From contig CALXRI010000012.1 in the NCBI GenBank assembly GCA_944390795.1, positions 36,283-100,282 on the forward strand: DNA of 64,000 bases, given 5' to 3'. Shown here piece by piece: positions 51,748 to 60,845 of this stretch. Source of the DNA: an uncultured Victivallales bacterium (GTDB lineage: Bacteria > Verrucomicrobiota > Lentisphaeria > Victivallales > UBA1829). Positions within the stretch are counted from its first letter, which is position 1. Each line of letters begins with the position of its first letter. The notes under the pieces are model-generated. The model was not told where the DNA came from. It worked only from the letters and a program-made list of their open reading frames with translations, and made no database searches. Both the position numbers and the translations under genes were made by a program.

Positions 51748-53091
51748 TCAGTACTCTTTTCCTGTTCTTGCCGCGACGCTCTTTTCGTAAGCGTCGAGAT
51801 CGTCAATTTGAATTTGCGCGACACCGGTCTCCATCGCGGCTTTCGCAACGTATCTTGCCACACGGGGCACGACGCGGAAGTCGAACGGTTTCGGAATGAC
51901 AAAGGTGTTCTTGAGCGGAATTTCGCCGTCGAACATGCCGTTTGCCGCGTCCTCCGGATAGGCTTCACAGAGAATCTTCCGGATGGAGGCAGGCATCGGC
52001 TCGCAGACGATTTCGGCTAGAGCGCGGGAGGCGGCCAGCTTCATCGCCTCGTTGATGTCCGTCGCGCGGACATCCAGCGCGCCGCGGAAAATGCCGGGAA
52101 ACCCGAGGACGTTGTTGACCTGGTTCGGGAAGTCGGAGCGTCCGGTTCCGACGACGGCGGCGCCCGCCGCAAGCGCTTCGTCCGGGAAGATTTCCGGTTC
52201 CGGGTTCGCCATGGCGAAGACAACCGCGCCCGGCGCCATGCCGGCGACCATCTCGCGCGTCAGGGCTTTCGCCACGGAAACGCCCATGAAAACATCCGCG
52301 CCCCGGATCGCGTCGGCAAGGGTCATGCAGTCCGTGTCGCGTGCGAAGCGCGCCTTTTCCGGATTGAGATCGGCACGGTCGCTGCGGATCACGCCCTTCG
52401 AGTCGCAAAGCAGGAAGTTTTCGCGCCTTGCTCCCGCGGCGATGTAATATTCGGCGCAGGCGATTCCGGCGGCTCCCGCCCCGTTCATGACGAAACGGCA
52501 GTCCTCGATCTTCTTGCCGACAAGCCTGAGCGCATTGAGAATTCCGGCAAGGGAAATGATCGCGGTGCCGTGCTGGTCGTCATGAAACACGGGAATGCCC
52601 ATGACTTTCTTGAGAGTCTGCTCGACCTTGAAGCAGGCGGGCGCGCCGATGTCTTCGAGATTGATTCCGCCGAAGGAAGGTTCCAGCGTCCGGACCGCTT
52701 CGATGAGTTTGTCCGCGTCGGTTTTTCCATCCGCGCCGTGGACGCTTCCGAGGCAGAGCGGAATCGCGTCAATGTCCGCGAAGGTCTTGAAAAGCACCGC
52801 CTTGCCCTCCATGACCGGCATTCCGGCTTCGGGACCGATGTTGCCGAGCCCGAGCACAGCCGTTCCGTCGCTCACAACCGCAACCGTGTTGGCGCGGTTC
52901 GTATATTTCCAGACATCGCCCGGATTCTTCCTGATTGCAAGGCAGGGCACGGCGACGCCGGGGGTGTAGGCCAGCGAAAGATCCTGCTGCGTCGCACAGG
53001 GTTTTGTGGTTACGACCTTGAGTTTGCCGGGAACGGGACTGCCGTGATACGCCAGAGCCTTTTCCGCGAGGGTTTGTTTGTTGTCGCTCAT
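51748..53091 (-). CDS. NAD(P)-dependent malic enzyme
   Basis: 447 residues. Oxidative decarboxylation of malate to pyruvate. Short bacterial type without the phosphotransacetylase domain: LAYTPGVAVPCLAI, DGTAVLGLGNIGPEAGMPVMEGKAVLFK, INLEDIGAPACFKVE, FHDDQHGTAII, and the nucleotide-binding NGAGAAGIACAEYY. The start at 53091 has GGAG 9 bases upstream; the one at 53106 has none. 46 bases after hisF. Confidence 0.95.
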   Translation of the reverse strand: MSDNKQTLAEKALAYHGSPVPGKLKVVTTKPCATQQDLSLAYTPGVAVPCLAIRKNPGDVWKYTNRANTVAVVSDGTAVLGLGNIGPEAGMPVMEGKAVLFKTFADIDAIPLCLGSVHGADGKTDADKLIEAVRTLEPSFGGINLEDIGAPACFKVEQTLKKVMGIPVFHDDQHGTAIISLAGILNALRLVGKKIEDCRFVMNGAGAAGIACAEYYIAAGARRENFLLCDSKGVIRSDRADLNPEKARFARDTDCMTLADAIRGADVFMGVSVAKALTREMVAGMAPGAVVFAMANPEPEIFPDEALAAGAAVVGTGRSDFPNQVNNVLGFPGIFRGALDVRATDINEAMKLAASRALAEIVCEPMPASIRKILCEAYPEDAANGMFDGEIPLKNTFVIPKPFDFRVVPRVARYVAKAAMETGVAQIQIDDLDAYEKSVAARTGKEY

Positions 53092-53137
53092 TTTCGCTTT
53101 CTCCATGACTATGGTGTAAAATCTGATAATGTCCGGA

Positions 53138-53902
53138 TCAAATCCTGACGGGAATGCCACGGCCCTTCAGAAACGCCTTCGCCTCGGGAACGGTGAAGGT
53201 TCCGAAGTGGAAGATGCTGGCGGCGAGAACGGCGTCGGCCTTCCCCTGCGTGAATACCTCCGCGAGATGTTCCAGATTTCCCGCTCCGCCGCTGGCGATG
53301 ACCGGCACGCCGACCGCTTCGACCACCGCTCTTGTGAGCTCGCAGTCGTATCCGTTTTTCGTGCCGTCGGCGTCCATGCTCGTCAGGAGAATCTCCCCCG
53401 CGCCGAGCGCCACACCGCGTTTCGCCCATTCCAGCACGTCGATCCCGGTTCCGCGCCGTCCCCCGTGGGTGTAGACCTCCCATCTGCCGGACGTGCCGGG
53501 AACGCGGCGGGCATCGATCGCAAGCACAATGCACTGGGCGCCGAAACGTTCGGCCCCGGAACGGATCAGTTCCGGATCACGGACCGCCGCCGAGTTCAGG
53601 GAAACCTTGTCCGCGCCGGAGTTGAGCATTCTGCGGATGTCCTCGACGGTGCGGATCCCCCCGCCGACAGTCAGCGGGATGAAAACCTGCTCCGCAGTCC
53701 GGCGGATCATGTCATACATGCTTGTGCGGTTGTCGCTGGTCGCCGTGATATCGAGGAAGACAAGTTCGTCCGCCCCCTGGCTGTTGTATTCCTTGGCGGC
53801 CTCGACGGGATCTCCCGCATCAATCAGATTGACGAAATTGACGCCCTTGACGACCCTGCCGTCCTTGACGTCGAGACACGGTATGATTCTCTTTGCAAAC
53901 AT
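53138..53902 (-). CDS. hisF: Imidazole glycerol phosphate synthase subunit HisF
   Basis: 254 residues. Cyclase subunit that, with HisH, makes imidazole glycerol phosphate and AICAR. The TIM barrel shows [18 protein letters not shown] with the catalytic Asp11-type residue, [29 protein letters not shown] with the second Asp, and [12 protein letters not shown]. hisH and the other his genes are elsewhere. The start at 53902 has GGAG 4 bases upstream and a promoter at 53937-53965. Confidence 0.96.
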   Translation of the reverse strand: MFAKRIIPCLDVKDGRVVKGVNFVNLIDAGDPVEAAKEYNSQGADELVFLDITATSDNRTSMYDMIRRTAEQVFIPLTVGGGIRTVEDIRRMLNSGADKVSLNSAAVRDPELIRSGAERFGAQCIVLAIDARRVPGTSGRWEVYTHGGRRGTGIDVLEWAKRGVALGAGEILLTSMDADGTKNGYDCELTRAVVEAVGVPVIASGGAGNLEHLAEVFTQGKADAVLAASIFHFGTFTVPEAKAFLKGRGIPVRI

Positions 53903-53936
53903 CGAACTCCAGCCTTTCCGGAAAAATTGATCCGGT

Positions 53937-53965
53937 AATGTACATTTGGATTGATATTTTTTCAA
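53937..53965 (-). promoter_or_regulatory. Promoter of hisF-malic enzyme-panC
   Basis: Minus strand TTGAAA (53965-53960), 17 bases, TACATT (53942-53937). Confidence 0.6.
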
Positions 53966-53972
53966 AACCCTT

Positions 53973-54000
53973 TTGCAATTTATTCGCATGATGTTATAAT
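53973..54000 (+). promoter_or_regulatory. Promoter of the ATP-cone-like gene
   Basis: TTGCAA (53973-53978), 16 bases, TATAAT (53995-54000). Because transcription starts near 54007, the ATG at 54002 cannot be used. Confidence 0.7.
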
Positions 54001-54034
54001 TATGCAATTCCAGAAGAGGGTGGAAAATCAGAAA

Positions 54035-54976
54035 ATGATAGAAATCAGTTCCAATGCTCTCAGCATTCTGTATCCGGACGGAACGTCGGCTGTCTTCGAT
54101 GCCGCCGAACTGAGCGCACGGATCGCCAGAAGCTGCCATGACGCGGGAACGGCGGACGCATGGATCGCGGACGATATCGCCCTTTCCGTTGAATTCGCAC
54201 TCCAGAAGCATCTTCAGCAGTCCGGAAGAAAAAGCATCCCTCTTGCCGAAATAGAGTCCTGCGTCGTCAGCATCCTGGAGGATGCCGGTTACGCCGATGC
54301 GGCGGAAAAATTCCTTTCCGGCGGGCGCCCGCGCGGAGAAATGGGAAAAATCACACAGGCGGATGTGCACGGCTTTCTGCTTTCAAAACTGCAGCTGGAC
54401 CCGGAAGAGGCCGATGCCGTCGCAGTCAAGGTAATCTCCGCCATGCATGCGATCAAAGCGGAAAAGTGTTCCATCCGACTGATCCTGGAGCTTGCGCGCC
54501 ATTTCCGGGAGACCGCCGCGGAAAACCGCGCCGCAATGCGGCCGGTCCGGTCGGGGAAAGCCGCGCCGCCGCCAGGAGAGATCGCCGCCCGTCTTCCGGA
54601 TCCCCTGCGCCGTTATATGGACGAGGGGATTCTGACGCTTCGATCAGGAAGCAAACTTTTTGAATCCGTCCGTCTGGATGTCGATTTCCAGACGCTGATG
54701 AAAGACCTGCCTTTTGCTCCGCCGGTGACGGAGCTTCTGCTTGCGCCGCGTCTGATGGAATGCGCCGAAGCCGCGGACAGTGTCCGCCGCGCCGCGGAAG
54801 AGTGCTGCGGCAATCCGGAACTCCCTCTGATCGTCACGCTTCTTCATGCGAAAGAGTTTGTCAGAAGCCGAATGCTGTGCGAAGAGGAGGATTCCGTGAC
54901 TCGCTGCGCGCGGAGTCTTTCCGATTATTTCTGTTCCATGCTGCGGAAAAGGCCGTTCAAAATCTTTTGCCGCTGA
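54035..54976 (+). CDS. ATP-cone-like domain protein of unknown function
   Basis: 313 residues from the ATG at 54035 (GGTGG about 11 bases upstream). Residues 1-95 look like an ATP-cone: [20 protein letters not shown], then a helical part with [23 protein letters not shown], as in NrdA, NrdD and NrdR. There is no reductase domain after it; residues 95-313 are helical, with a Pro/Ala linker near 185-200, and unrecognised. It could be a nucleotide-sensing regulator. It ends 65 bases before the Sel1 gene, which has its own promoter. Confidence 0.55.
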   Translation: MIEISSNALSILYPDGTSAVFDAAELSARIARSCHDAGTADAWIADDIALSVEFALQKHLQQSGRKSIPLAEIESCVVSILEDAGYADAAEKFLSGGRPRGEMGKITQADVHGFLLSKLQLDPEEADAVAVKVISAMHAIKAEKCSIRLILELARHFRETAAENRAAMRPVRSGKAAPPPGEIAARLPDPLRRYMDEGILTLRSGSKLFESVRLDVDFQTLMKDLPFAPPVTELLLAPRLMECAEAADSVRRAAEECCGNPELPLIVTLLHAKEFVRSRMLCEEEDSVTRCARSLSDYFCSMLRKRPFKIFCR

Positions 54977-54990
54977 TTTTTTCTGTAAAT

Positions 54991-55018
54991 TTGCAAATTG
55001 AAATTCGGGATGTAAATT
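54991..55018 (+). promoter_or_regulatory. Promoter of the Sel1-repeat gene
   Basis: TTGCAA (54991-54996), 16 bases, TAAATT (55013-55018). Confidence 0.5.
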
Positions 55019-55041
55019 TTTTTCTGAAGGAGATGGGTTTT

Positions 55042-58000
55042 ATGAAGAATTGCATTGTTTTTGCCGTTTTGCTGCTTTCTTTCGGAATCACGGGAGCGGA
55101 TTCCTATCCAGACCTGATGGATCAGGCGGAAAAGCTGATGAACCGCCGCTATGAAAAGGGATCGCGCGCCTATAAAATCAAGTCCGCAGAACTCGACGAG
55201 ATCCTGGAAAGCAGGGAAACCAAAGCGGAAAAAATCGCCCGGCTGAAAAAATTCATCGCGGAATTTCAGGTCCGGCGGACAGGACAGCCCGCAACACGGG
55301 AAAGCGTCCGCGCACAGGTTGTTGCGTATCTGCGCGATGTGAAACAGTGCGAGGCGGAAGCGCAAAACGGCAATTCCACCGCACAGTTCGCCCTTGGTCT
55401 GCACTACTGGAACAGGAAAAATCCACAACGCAATCTCCGTCTTGCAGTGAAATGGGCGCAGCGGGCCGCGCAGAGCGGGTTTTCCGACGCCTCCGTGCTT
55501 GTCGCGACGATCCTTCTGGAAGGCGGCGACGGCGTGGACCGGAACCCGGCGGAAGGAGTGCGTCTTCTCCGCGATGCCGCAGAACAGGGCAATGCCGAAG
55601 CCATGGCATACCTCGGCCATTTGTACACGGAAGGCGATGTCGTGACTCAGGACCGGGCCATGGCCTTCCAGTGGTACCGGAAAGCCGCGGAAAACGGAAT
55701 TGCCGCCTGCATGTATCTGACCGCCATGGCATATTATCAGGGGCTCGGGATCGCGCAGTCCGATTCCCAGGCGCTGGCATGGTTCCGGAAGGCGGCGGAG
55801 ACCGCCTGGCATCCGGCATATCTGATGCTCGGGAAAATGTATGAGCAGGGAAAAGGCACCGCGGTGAATTACACCGAGGCGTTCCAGTGGTTCGAACGCG
55901 CGGCAAAGCACGATGCCGAGGCGTATCTCCGGCTCGGAGAAATGTACATGGACGCCAAGGGTGTCGCCCGGGACGACCGGAAGGCGACAGCCTGCTTCCT
56001 CGAATGCGCCAAACGCAATGCGCTGACGCCTAACGGAGCATACCGTCTCGCAACGCTGTATTACCGCAACGGAGATCCGGTCAATGCCGAAGCATTCTTC
56101 CGGCAAGCCGCCGAAAGCGTCCCGATGGCGAACTACCCTCTCGGCGAAATGGCCTTCAGGCGGAAGCAGTACGACCGGGCGATGGAATATTTTCTCGCGC
56201 TGGAAAAAGCCGTTCCGGAACATCCCGGAGCGGCATGGTACATGGGATTGATTTACGACATGCCCGCATACAGAGGACACGATTCCGGAAAAGCGCTGAA
56301 ATGCTTCCGGATCGCGGCGGACGGCGGGAACAGGGAAGCCGCGCTGCGGCTCGGGAAAGTCTATGCGGAACGTTCGGGAAAACTGACGGACGCCGAACGC
56401 TCCGAAGCGCTGAGACTCCTTCTTCCTTCGGCAAAGGAAGGCAGCGCGGATGCGATGCGGAAAGTCGGCGAGCTGTATCTGACGGGCGGGAAGGCGTCCG
56501 AGGCCCTGAAATGGTTCCGGCGCGCGGCGAAAGAGGGGGATGTGAAAGCCATGTATCGTTTGAGCCTCCTTTACAGCGGGGGAAAATATGTGCCGCGCAA
56601 CTACGACGTCGCGGTAAGCTGGCTCCAGAAAGGCGTGGACCGCCAGGATGTCGATTCCATTATCCGGCTCGGTCAGCTGTACTATGAGGGGAAAGGCGTC
56701 GTCCGGGACGGGAAACGCGCCTTTCTTCTGTTCGGCAAGGCGGCCGAACTCGGCAATCCGCATGTCGCGGCGTATCTCGGAAAAATGTATTATGAAGGCG
56801 ACGGCGTGAAGCAGGATTATGCAAAGGCTTATGAGCTTCTCTCCCGCGCCATGCCCGGTTCCGTCGCTTATCCCGGGGTCAATGTTTCCGCGATTTTCGG
56901 AAAAATGCACTATTACGGGCGCGGCGTGAAGCAGGATTACGCGATGGCTGCAAAGTTTCTGCCTGCCGGGGAAAAGGATCCGGAATGTCTGTTTCTGCTC
57001 GGGGAGATGCATCACGAGGGTCTCGGGGTCAAAGCCGACCAGAAGAAGGCGCTTGATTACCTGAACCGGTCCGCCGATCTCGGCTACGTCCCGGCGATGG
57101 CGATGCTCGGAACCATGTATTTCGAGGGCACGGGAACGCCGAAGGATTACGAGATGGCGGTGCGCTGGCTCAGGCCCGCCGCCGACCGGGGGGATCTGCC
57201 GTCGAGCAAACTGCTGGCGGAAATCTATGTCAGCGGAAAGAGTCTGGTGCGCGACGACGAAGCCGCCCTGCGCTACTTCCGGACACTTGCCTCCAAAGGG
57301 GATGTCAAGGCGATGTACGAATGCGGCATGATGTATCTCGAAGGAAAAGGAACAGCAAAGGATCCCGAACAGGCGCTGAATTATCTCAGGAACGCTTCCG
57401 ACAAAGGGGACGTCAGAGCCTCTTTCCTCTGCGGAAAACTGGAAAAGGACAAAGCCAAGGCCGCACAGTATTACAAAATCGCCGCGGACAAAGGCAATCC
57501 CGAAGCCGCAAAGATTTATCTCGGTTTGAATGAGCGGGGGACTGTTCGAAATTCCGTGGATTCTCCGGAAAAATATCTGAAGCTGCTTGCGTCGGGCGGG
57601 GATGCCGATGCCATGCTCGCACTGGCGCGCAGAGCGGAAAAGCCGAAGGAGGCGCTCGTCTGGTATGAAAAGTCCGCCGCGAAGAACAACATCAGCGCAA
57701 AGGCGCATCTGGCGCGCCTCTACGCGGAAGGGAAATCCGTGAAAAAGGATTCGAAGAAGGCGCTGGAACTGGCAAAGGCGGCCGCGGGGAAAAAGGATCT
57801 TGCGGCAATGACGCTTCTCGGACGGATGTATTACGAGGGAGACGGCGTGGAAAAATCCGCAGCCGAAGCCATGAAGTATCTGCTGGAACCGGCGGAAAAG
57901 GGCGACGCCTATGCCATTGAGAAGGTCGGACGGATGCTCTATGACGCGCGCGATTACGCAAAAGCGGAAAAATACCTGGAAGCATCCGTGAAGAAAAGCG

Positions 58001-58443
58001 GCAGCCCGGAAGACATGTTCCGCCTCGGAATGATCGCTTATCGCGGCGACGGCGTGAAACAGGATTTTTCGAAAGCCTACGACTGGTTCGTTCAGGCGGC
58101 GGAAAGGAAAAGCCGTGACGCGATGCGCCAGATCGGACGCATGCACTACCGCGGCGACGGAATCACGCAGGATTACGCGCGCGCCATGACCTGGTTCAAG
58201 GCGGCGGCCGCCGAAGGCAGCGCAGGCGCGATGTATGACGTCGGAAACATGTATTACAACGGCAACGGCGTAAGCCCCGACTACACGGAGGCGCTCCGCT
58301 GGTTCCGGATGGCGGCGGAAAAGGGCGATGTCGTGGCGATGCAGTTCCTTTCCATCATGTACAAGGAGGGAATCGGCGTGACGAAAAACAACGTGGAGTC
58401 CGTGCGCTGGCGCAAAGCCGCGGAGAAGGCGCGGCGCAACTGA
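55042..58443 (+). CDS. Very large secreted Sel1-repeat protein
   Basis: 1133 residues. A signal peptide (KNCIVFAVLLLSFGITGADS) exports it to the periplasm. After a charged helical region (20-95) the rest is an uninterrupted solenoid of roughly two dozen or more Sel1-like repeats of 30-38 residues, of the form A-x-x-x-L-G-x-M-Y-x-x-G-x-G-V-x-x-D-x-x-x-A-x-x-W-F-x-x-A-A-x-x-G; examples are LGKMYYEGDGVKQDYAKAYE and VGNMYYNGNGVSPDYTEALR. Sel1 solenoids are protein-protein scaffolds. No catalytic domain is present. AAGGAG lies 9 bases before ATG 55042. Confidence 0.92.
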   Translation: MKNCIVFAVLLLSFGITGADSYPDLMDQAEKLMNRRYEKGSRAYKIKSAELDEILESRETKAEKIARLKKFIAEFQVRRTGQPATRESVRAQVVAYLRDVKQCEAEAQNGNSTAQFALGLHYWNRKNPQRNLRLAVKWAQRAAQSGFSDASVLVATILLEGGDGVDRNPAEGVRLLRDAAEQGNAEAMAYLGHLYTEGDVVTQDRAMAFQWYRKAAENGIAACMYLTAMAYYQGLGIAQSDSQALAWFRKAAETAWHPAYLMLGKMYEQGKGTAVNYTEAFQWFERAAKHDAEAYLRLGEMYMDAKGVARDDRKATACFLECAKRNALTPNGAYRLATLYYRNGDPVNAEAFFRQAAESVPMANYPLGEMAFRRKQYDRAMEYFLALEKAVPEHPGAAWYMGLIYDMPAYRGHDSGKALKCFRIAADGGNREAALRLGKVYAERSGKLTDAERSEALRLLLPSAKEGSADAMRKVGELYLTGGKASEALKWFRRAAKEGDVKAMYRLSLLYSGGKYVPRNYDVAVSWLQKGVDRQDVDSIIRLGQLYYEGKGVVRDGKRAFLLFGKAAELGNPHVAAYLGKMYYEGDGVKQDYAKAYELLSRAMPGSVAYPGVNVSAIFGKMHYYGRGVKQDYAMAAKFLPAGEKDPECLFLLGEMHHEGLGVKADQKKALDYLNRSADLGYVPAMAMLGTMYFEGTGTPKDYEMAVRWLRPAADRGDLPSSKLLAEIYVSGKSLVRDDEAALRYFRTLASKGDVKAMYECGMMYLEGKGTAKDPEQALNYLRNASDKGDVRASFLCGKLEKDKAKAAQYYKIAADKGNPEAAKIYLGLNERGTVRNSVDSPEKYLKLLASGGDADAMLALARRAEKPKEALVWYEKSAAKNNISAKAHLARLYAEGKSVKKDSKKALELAKAAAGKKDLAAMTLLGRMYYEGDGVEKSAAEAMKYLLEPAEKGDAYAIEKVGRMLYDARDYAKAEKYLEASVKKSGSPEDMFRLGMIAYRGDGVKQDFSKAYDWFVQAAERKSRDAMRQIGRMHYRGDGITQDYARAMTWFKAAAAEGSAGAMYDVGNMYYNGNGVSPDYTEALRWFRMAAEKGDVVAMQFLSIMYKEGIGVTKNNVESVRWRKAAEKARRN

Positions 58444-58493
58444 AAAAGCGCAGGGGGTTCGCGGATTGTCGGATCATGCAGGAAGATACTCTC

Positions 58494-59690
58494 ATGCACA
58501 TGGACAAAGTGGAGATTCACGCTTTCGCCTTCGGCGGACGCGCCGTCGGGCGACGGGCGGACGGAAAGATCTGTTTCGTGCGCGGCGCAATCCCCGGAGA
58601 GACGGTGCTGGTGCGGATCACGGGTGAAAAGAAACGTTATTCCGAAGGCGTGCTTTCCGAAATCCTGACATGCTCCCCGCTGCGCAGGGAGACATGCTGT
58701 CCGAATCCGTGTCCCGGATGCTCCTATGCGCACGTTCCCTATGAAACGGAACTGGAATGGAAGCAGCGTCAGTTCGAATCCTTTCTCGTCCGCGGCGGTC
58801 TTGCGGAACAGGCGGCGGTCCGTCCGCCCGCAGGGGCGCGAAGCCGGACGGGATGGAGGAACAAGCTCAAACTGTCCCTGGAACACGCACCGGACGGCTC
58901 CGTTCGCGCCGGATACCGGGCGGAGGACAATGTCTCCCTGATCGAAGTATGTGACTGCCTGCTTGCCGCAAAGGAGATTCAGGAAGCCTGTCAGGGCGGC
59001 GAATGGAAAAAGCGTGTTTCGTGCGGAGACCGTGCCGTGACATTCCGGCATACGCCCGCGGACGGGGTCTGCTTCTTCACGGATTCCGTCCGCCCCGCCG
59101 TGCCGCTTCTGACGGAGACCGTTGCCGGATTCGGCGAATTCCGGACGGGCGCGGAGTCGTTCTTCCAGATCAACCCGGAAATGTCCGGGGTCCTTGCGGA
59201 ACGGGTTGTCTCCCTTGCGGAACGCTGTCCGGCGGAACATCTTCTGGAGCCCTACTGCGGCGCCGGATGCTTTTCCATCGCCGTCGCGGAACGCCGCCGG
59301 GACATGCGCTGCCGCGGCGTGGAAATCGATCCCCGCTCCATCGCGTGCGCGAAAGAGAATGCGGCCTGTCACAGTGTCGCGGACCGGTGCGGCTTCTTTG
59401 CGGGCGACGCGGGAAGGAGTCTGCCGCGCCTCCTGCGCGGAATGCCTCCGGAAAAGACGCTTCTCCTGACCGATCCGCCCCGGACCGGAATGGACCGCCG
59501 GATGCTGGAAGAGATCATGAAAAACCGGATCGGCTGGATCCTCTACGTTTCCTGTGCGCCGGACACGCTGGCACGCGACCTTGCCGTTCTCCGGACGGGG
59601 GGATACCGCGTTCTCGAATCCGGCCTGATCGACATGTTTCCCTCCACCGCGCATTTTGAAACAGTGACATTGCTAAAATGCAGTTCATAA
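58494..59690 (+). CDS. TrmA/RlmD-family RNA 5-methyluridine methyltransferase
   Basis: 398 residues. SAM-dependent methylation of a uridine in 23S rRNA or tRNA. A TRAM domain (1-60), a four-cysteine iron-sulfur site (CCPNPCPGCSYAHV with an upstream Cys), the SAM loop LLEPYCGAGCFSIA, LLLTDPPRTGMD and the catalytic Cys in YVSCAPDTLARDL. Whether it modifies rRNA (RlmC/RlmD) or tRNA cannot be told. Start 58494 has AGGA 10 bases upstream; 58500 and 58476 are alternatives. Confidence 0.9.
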   Translation: MHMDKVEIHAFAFGGRAVGRRADGKICFVRGAIPGETVLVRITGEKKRYSEGVLSEILTCSPLRRETCCPNPCPGCSYAHVPYETELEWKQRQFESFLVRGGLAEQAAVRPPAGARSRTGWRNKLKLSLEHAPDGSVRAGYRAEDNVSLIEVCDCLLAAKEIQEACQGGEWKKRVSCGDRAVTFRHTPADGVCFFTDSVRPAVPLLTETVAGFGEFRTGAESFFQINPEMSGVLAERVVSLAERCPAEHLLEPYCGAGCFSIAVAERRRDMRCRGVEIDPRSIACAKENAACHSVADRCGFFAGDAGRSLPRLLRGMPPEKTLLLTDPPRTGMDRRMLEEIMKNRIGWILYVSCAPDTLARDLAVLRTGGYRVLESGLIDMFPSTAHFETVTLLKCSS

Positions 59691-59698
59691 GCTATATT
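59670..59698 (+). promoter_or_regulatory. Promoter of radC-acpS
   Basis: TTGCTA (59670-59675), 17 bases, TATATT (59693-59698), spanning the end of the methyltransferase gene. Confidence 0.55.
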
Positions 59699-59741
59699 AC
59701 ATGAAAACAGAACGACAGGCGGAACAGGAGCGGAAGCACTT

Positions 59742-60419
59742 ATGGAACAGGAGAAGGACGGGCATCGCGGGCGGCTCCGTTCGCGGTATCTCAAAGCCGG
59801 CGGGGACGGATTCACCGATTACGACATCATCGAGCTGATTCTGACGTATGCCATTCCGCGCCGCGACGTGAAGCCGGTCGCCAGGGAGCTCCTGCGGAAA
59901 TTCAAGGATGTCGCCGGGATCATGGACGCGGACGCCAAGGAAATCAGCGAGATCTCCGGCATGGGTTCCAACTCCGCGCTGCTCTTCCGCCTCATGCGCG
60001 ACATCTGCGTCCGCTATCTGGAGAACAAGGTGCGCGACGTGGACGTGATCTCCTCTCCGGAAAAACTGATTGACTACGCCCGCATGAAACTTGCCGGCTA
60101 TGCGGACGAAGTCATCATGGTGATCTGTCTGAACACCAAGAACCATGTCATCGACGCGGAGATCGTCTCCCGGGGCACCATCGACGCGGCAGTGATCTAT
60201 CCGCGCACGATCGCCGCGGACGCACTGCGGAAAAAAGCGGCCGGCGTGATTATCGTCCACAATCACCCGAGCGGCGTCACACAGCCCTCCATGGCGGACC
60301 GCGAGTTCACACGCGCCGTCGCCGAAGCCCTGAAGCTGCTCGACATTCATCTGCTGGACCACCTGATCGTTTCACGGGGCAATGCGTTCAGCTTCAATGA
60401 ACACCGTCTGTTACGATAG
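59742..60419 (+). CDS. radC: RadC-family JAB-domain protein
   Basis: 225 residues. A helix-hairpin-helix region (1-90, GRLRSRYLKAGGDGFTDYDIIE) and a JAB/MPN metalloprotease-like domain with the motif IIVHNHPSGVTQPSMADREFT. The name is historical; a repair role is not supported, and the biochemical function is unknown. GGAG lies 11 bases upstream of the ATG. The acpS gene follows 9 bases later. Confidence 0.95.
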   Translation: MEQEKDGHRGRLRSRYLKAGGDGFTDYDIIELILTYAIPRRDVKPVARELLRKFKDVAGIMDADAKEISEISGMGSNSALLFRLMRDICVRYLENKVRDVDVISSPEKLIDYARMKLAGYADEVIMVICLNTKNHVIDAEIVSRGTIDAAVIYPRTIAADALRKKAAGVIIVHNHPSGVTQPSMADREFTRAVAEALKLLDIHLLDHLIVSRGNAFSFNEHRLLR

Positions 60420-60428
60420 GAGCACGCA

Positions 60429-60800
60429 ATGATCGTCGGACTCGGAACGGATATCACGGACTGCGCGCGCATCGAAAGAATGATCCTCCGTCACGGAGAT
60501 GTCTTCCGGCGCCGCGTGCTGACCGGAGAGGAATGCGCGGAATGCACGGGAACATCCTATCTCGCCGGACGCTGGTGCGCAAAGGAGGCTCTCTCCAAGG
60601 CGCTCGGCACGGGAATCGGCGCGCAATGCGCATTCGGGGAGATCCGCGTGCTGCGCGATCCAGCCAGCGGACGCCCCGTCATGACGCTGTCCGGCAATGC
60701 GAAACGCACCGCGGACGCTCTCGGCGTGAAACGGATTCATCTCTCCATCAGCCACGAGAAGCATTACGCCGTGGCGACCGTGATCCTGGAAAGCGACTGA
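60429..60800 (+). CDS. acpS: Holo-[acyl-carrier-protein] synthase
   Basis: 123 residues. Transfers 4-phosphopantetheine from CoA to ACP. Signatures: IVGLGTDITDCARIERM and RWCAKEALSKALGTGI, and HLSISHEKHYAVATVI at the C terminus. It thus links to the pantothenate genes panB and panC in the same window. AGGAG lies 6 bases before the ATG. Confidence 0.96.
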   Translation: MIVGLGTDITDCARIERMILRHGDVFRRRVLTGEECAECTGTSYLAGRWCAKEALSKALGTGIGAQCAFGEIRVLRDPASGRPVMTLSGNAKRTADALGVKRIHLSISHEKHYAVATVILESD

Positions 60801-60845
60801 CCGCCTTTCTCCGGACCATCCCTCGAAACGGAGAATCCGCACATT

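Noticed and set aside
54925..58146. A 1073-codon open frame on the minus strand opposite the Sel1 gene
   Set aside because: It is a codon-bias shadow: the plus strand has a signal peptide, a ribosome binding site and clear Sel1 repeats, and the minus frame has none of these.
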